From assembly GCA_023356515.1 (NCBI GenBank), contig JAKQYG010000060.1, forward strand, positions 1 to 7,691: a stretch of DNA of 7,691 nucleotides, in the 5' to 3' direction. The position numbers and the translations under genes were made by a program. Below are positions 6,057-7,691 of the stretch, piece by piece (the first letter of the stretch is position 1; every line of letters starts with the position of its first letter). The notes below the pieces were generated by a model. The model ran no database searches, was not told where the DNA came from, and worked only from the letters and a program-made list of their open reading frames with translations. The stretch is from Trichodesmium sp. MAG_R04 (GTDB lineage: Bacteria; Cyanobacteriota; Cyanobacteriia; Cyanobacteriales; Microcoleaceae).

Positions 6057-6145
6057 ATACTAAATCTGGGTATAAAAGTAGGCTTGCACCATCGACTAAT
6101 CCGTTATTTAGTAAAGGTTGTAATTTGAAAAAATACCTTCTCACT
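6057..6145 (+). repeat. Diverged repeat, copy 2 (downstream of the SDR gene)
   Basis: Partner of 4886-4980, same orientation, about 1.17 kb away. The start ATACTAAATCTGGGTATAAAA is nearly identical to copy 1; the right half is matched only through indels, ending in the shared CTCACT. The flanking stretches 5975-6056 and 6146-6297 contain no gene that I can support. Confidence 0.55.
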
Positions 6146-6349
6146 AAGGCGGATCTGGTATTAAATATCCCATCCTCGACTCCTAATTTTTTCTGAAGTT
6201 AGGTTTCTCTGCTCAAGGGTCAAATTTTCAGGAAAATATTCAGTATGAATACTTGCTGGATCGTTGAATCCTATTGAATACTATAATTTTCTCCTTCAGG
6301 ACTTACATAGGGTTAGCTGAAAGGGTCTTTTTAAGAAGCAGAAGAGTAG

Positions 6350-6387
6350 GTAGGGACGTTGCATAACAAAAATGCGAACTTCCCTAC
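6350..6387. repeat. Long imperfect hairpin of the TAGGGACGTTGCAT type
   Basis: GTAGGGA (6350-6356) pairs with TCCCTAC (6381-6387). The stem continues as GTT/AAC and GCAT/ATGC with one mismatch and one bulged G, around a loop AACAAAA. That is 14 pairs in all. Palindromes built on TAGGGACGTTGCAT are frequent intergenic repeats in filamentous cyanobacteria, as I recall. It is probably repeat-derived and not a terminator, since no T-run follows. Confidence 0.5.
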
Positions 6388-6465
6388 ATAAGAACAGAGA
6401 ATGTATAGAGGAGGTAGTCGGATATATTTGTCCCTTGATTTTTCTGGCATGGGATAACCTAAAAT

Positions 6466-6509
6466 ACTAACTTTTTCAGCTTGAAAGACCGAAAACTAGT
6501 TAGTTTTTT
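6466..6509 (+). terminator. Intrinsic terminator-like stem-loop with T6 tail
   Basis: ACTAACTTTTTC (6466-6477) pairs with GAAAAC..TAGTTAGT (6491-6504): 12 pairs with a two-base bulge (CT 6496-6497) and a 13-base loop, followed at once by six T (6504-6509). It lies between the convergent SDR and TPR genes and could stop plus-strand transcripts. The minus strand reads into AGTTAGTATTTTAGG after the stem, so weak bidirectional action is possible. It is almost 560 bp from the SDR stop, so it may serve an unseen transcript or belong to the candidate MITE. Confidence 0.55.
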
Positions 6510-6586
6510 CTACAAAAAAATTATCATACCTTTATGTGTCAATGCTTTAATATTTAATCAGCAAACCTTACATATAAAAGCTATAT

Positions 6587-6614
6587 ATGGTGCAAGAATT
6601 TGCCATTTTTTTTT
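6587..6614 (+). terminator. Weak stem-loop with T9 tail
   Basis: ATGG and CAA (6587-6590, 6593-6595) pair with TTG and CCAT (6600-6606), with a TG bulge and a GAAT loop. Nine T follow (6606-6614). It is a second plus-strand terminator-like element shortly before the convergent TPR gene; the stem is short, so confidence is modest. Confidence 0.35.
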
Positions 6615-6658
6615 AAGATATTGCCACCATAATTAGTGCTGTTGCGTAAGTTCTGTTC

Positions 6659-7691
6659 TTATTTATTTAATTTTCTCATCATTTTCATGACTTCCTGATA
6701 ATCTTCATTTTGACTTTGTTGTTGATAGATATCCGCAGCTTTTTTAAAGTCATCTGTTCCTCCCTCATAATCTTTAGTAAAATAACGAATTATACCCCGG
6801 TTATAATAACTTTTGGCATTTGTAGGTTCAAGTTTAATTGATTCTGTATAGTCATCTATTGCTTGTTGATTATCCCCTATTTCATAATTAGAAATAGCTC
6901 GATTATGATAAGCGTCTGCATCTTTAGGATTAATTTTAATGGCTGCAGTAAAATCAGTGATTGCTCCATAAAATTCTTTAATTTCATAAAGACAAATACC
7001 TCGATTATTATAAGCGTCTGCATCTTTAGGATTATTTTGTATAACTACAGTAAAATCCATAATGGCAAGTTTATAATTTTTCATAACATGATAAAGACGT
7101 CCTCTATTGTGGCAAGCATTAGGATTATTAAAATCAATTTTAATCGCAGCAGTAAAATCAGCAAGTGCCTCCTGATAATCTTTTAAATAGGAATGAGCAA
7201 CTCCTCTTTGATTGAAATAGTCAGCTTTATCAGGATTAAGTCGGAGTGCTTCAGTAAAGTCAGCGATCGCCTCCTGATAATTTCCCTGTTGAAAGAATAC
7301 TTTCCCCCGCTGGTAGTAGATATCAACTTGATTTGGATTTAGTCTAAGTGCTTCATTTAAAGATTGGATAGTCTTTTGCAAATATTTCTCTTGAAATTCT
7401 GAAGATTTTTCTTTCTCAATATTATCCAGAGTTTTTGTTGCTAAAGTTTCATCTTCCAATACCTCCGGATATTTTTCTTCCTCAACATTATCCAGAGTTT
7501 CTGAAGATTTTTCTTCCTCAATATTATCCAGAGTTGTTGTTCCTAAGGTTTCATCACCTAATATTTCTGGAGATTTTTCTTCCTCAATATTATCCAGAGT
7601 TGTTGTTCCTAAGGTTTCATCACCTAATATTTCTGGAGATTTTTCTTCCTCAATATTATCCAGAGTTGTTGTTCCTAAGGTTTCATCACCT
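6659..7691 (-). CDS. TPR-repeat protein with acidic 22-residue N-terminal repeats, 5' end beyond the window
   Basis: The frame is open without a stop from the right edge (7691) to the TAA at 6659-6661, giving at least 343 residues; no believable start is inside. The TTG at 7457-7459 falls in the middle of the repeated segment and is unlikely to be the real start. From the edge, residues 1-96 are acidic repeats with the core DETLGTTTLDNIEEEK. About 101-122 form a partial TPR (YLQKTIQSLNEALRLNPNQ), and about 123-326 hold six full 34-residue TPRs of the YYQRGKVFFQQGNYQEAIADFTEALRLNPD type. A short charged tail ends MMRKLNK. TPR arrays are protein-protein interaction scaffolds; the partner cannot be inferred. 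TPRs at 6903 and 7006 are also nearly repeated in DNA. A HIP1 octamer lies at 7263-7270. The gene is convergent with the SDR gene. Confidence 0.88.
   Translation of the reverse strand, partial: GDETLGTTTLDNIEEEKSPEILGDETLGTTTLDNIEEEKSPEILGDETLGTTTLDNIEEEKSSETLDNVEEEKYPEVLEDETLATKTLDNIEKEKSSEFQEKYLQKTIQSLNEALRLNPNQVDIYYQRGKVFFQQGNYQEAIADFTEALRLNPDKADYFNQRGVAHSYLKDYQEALADFTAAIKIDFNNPNACHNRGRLYHVMKNYKLAIMDFTVVIQNNPKDADAYNNRGICLYEIKEFYGAITDFTAAIKINPKDADAYHNRAISNYEIGDNQQAIDDYTESIKLEPTNAKSYYNRGIIRYFTKDYEGGTDDFKKAADIYQQQSQNEDYQEVMKMMRKLNK
7263..7270. repeat. HIP1 octameric palindrome
   Basis: GCGATCGC inside the TPR coding region, a second example of the cyanobacterial HIP1 site. Confidence 0.8.
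7402..7691 (-). repeat. In-frame 66-bp minisatellite inside the TPR gene
   Basis: Units run 7402-7467 (66 bp, most diverged), 7468-7503 (36 bp, lacking 30 bp internally), 7504-7569 (66 bp), 7570-7635 (66 bp) and 7636-7691 (56 bp, cut by the window). The last two are identical over all 56 comparable bases, and 7504-7569 differs from 7570-7635 at a single base. All lengths are multiples of three, so the protein reads 22-residue units DETLGTTTLDNIEEEKSPEILG with one 12-residue unit. Divergence rises toward the TPR side, so recent expansion is on the right. Confidence 0.92.

Larger units (their letters stand above)
6298..6654. mobile_element. Candidate MITE or IS remnant with ACTTAC-type imperfect terminal repeats
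   Basis: The left end AGGACTTACATA (6298-6309) and the reverse complement of the right end, AGAACTTACGCA (6643-6654), match at 9 of 12 positions. ACTTACGCA-type termini are, as I recall, widespread at cyanobacterial small insertion elements. The 357-bp interior has no open frame of note and carries a hairpin of the GTAGGGACGTTGCAT type (6350-6387). The right end sits four bases from the TPR stop codon. I cannot see a clear target-site duplication, and the ends are short and imperfect, so this may be a composite of separate relics. Confidence 0.35.

Noticed and set aside
7402..7691. Regular repeat array considered as a CRISPR
   Set aside because: Units are contiguous 66-bp blocks with no unique spacers and are translated in frame with the TPR protein.

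Overview
The window looks like a piece of a filamentous, AT-rich cyanobacterial genome with unusually long, relic-filled intergenic spaces. Evidence for a cyanobacterium: a RodA with the cyanobacterial C-terminal signature (LSYGRSALL then LVESVANYR), a CBS-less GuaB3-type IMP dehydrogenase next to an m-type-like thioredoxin, two copies of the HIP1 octamer GCGATCGC (1779-1786 and 7263-7270), and IS/MITE-like termini of the ACTTACGCA type common in cyanobacteria. The low coding density (about 630, 660 and 750 bp gaps on the right two thirds) suggests a Trichodesmium-like genome; that assignment is inference, not proof.

Layout. Positions 1-193 hold a probable 3' scrap of an IS200/IS605-type tnpB gene and a long hairpin shared with the convergent rodA. 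Minus-strand genes follow: rodA (179-1432) and, upstream of it, a small VOC/glyoxalase-fold protein (1620-1982), with a perfect 12-bp palindrome just upstream of rodA. A 246-bp divergent spacer leads to guaB3 (2229-3392, plus). A 629-bp gap carries a GC-rich terminator-like hairpin and then a cluster of hairpins that could be a structured leader or small RNA before trxA (4022-4417). The 664-bp gap after trxA contains a perfect hairpin, a decayed second thioredoxin C-terminus (4712-4804) and one copy of a roughly 90-bp repeat. A short-chain dehydrogenase closely resembling 3-ketodihydrosphingosine reductase follows (5082-5909). The second copy of the repeat lies downstream, so the gene is bracketed by diverged direct repeats. 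The 749-bp gap to the convergent TPR gene carries a candidate MITE (6298-6654) with an internal hairpin and two terminator-like stem-loops. The window ends inside a minus-strand TPR gene whose N-terminal part contains a 66-bp in-frame minisatellite (22-residue acidic repeats) running off the right edge.

Functional picture. The recognisable genes are chromosomal housekeeping functions: cell-wall elongation (RodA), purine nucleotide synthesis (GuaB3), thiol redox control (TrxA), an NAD(P)H-dependent reductase with a lipid-type signature, and a TPR scaffold. I see no operon tying them together and no obvious defence, CRISPR or mobile-gene system. The interesting material is between the genes: gene relics, repeats and RNA-like structure.
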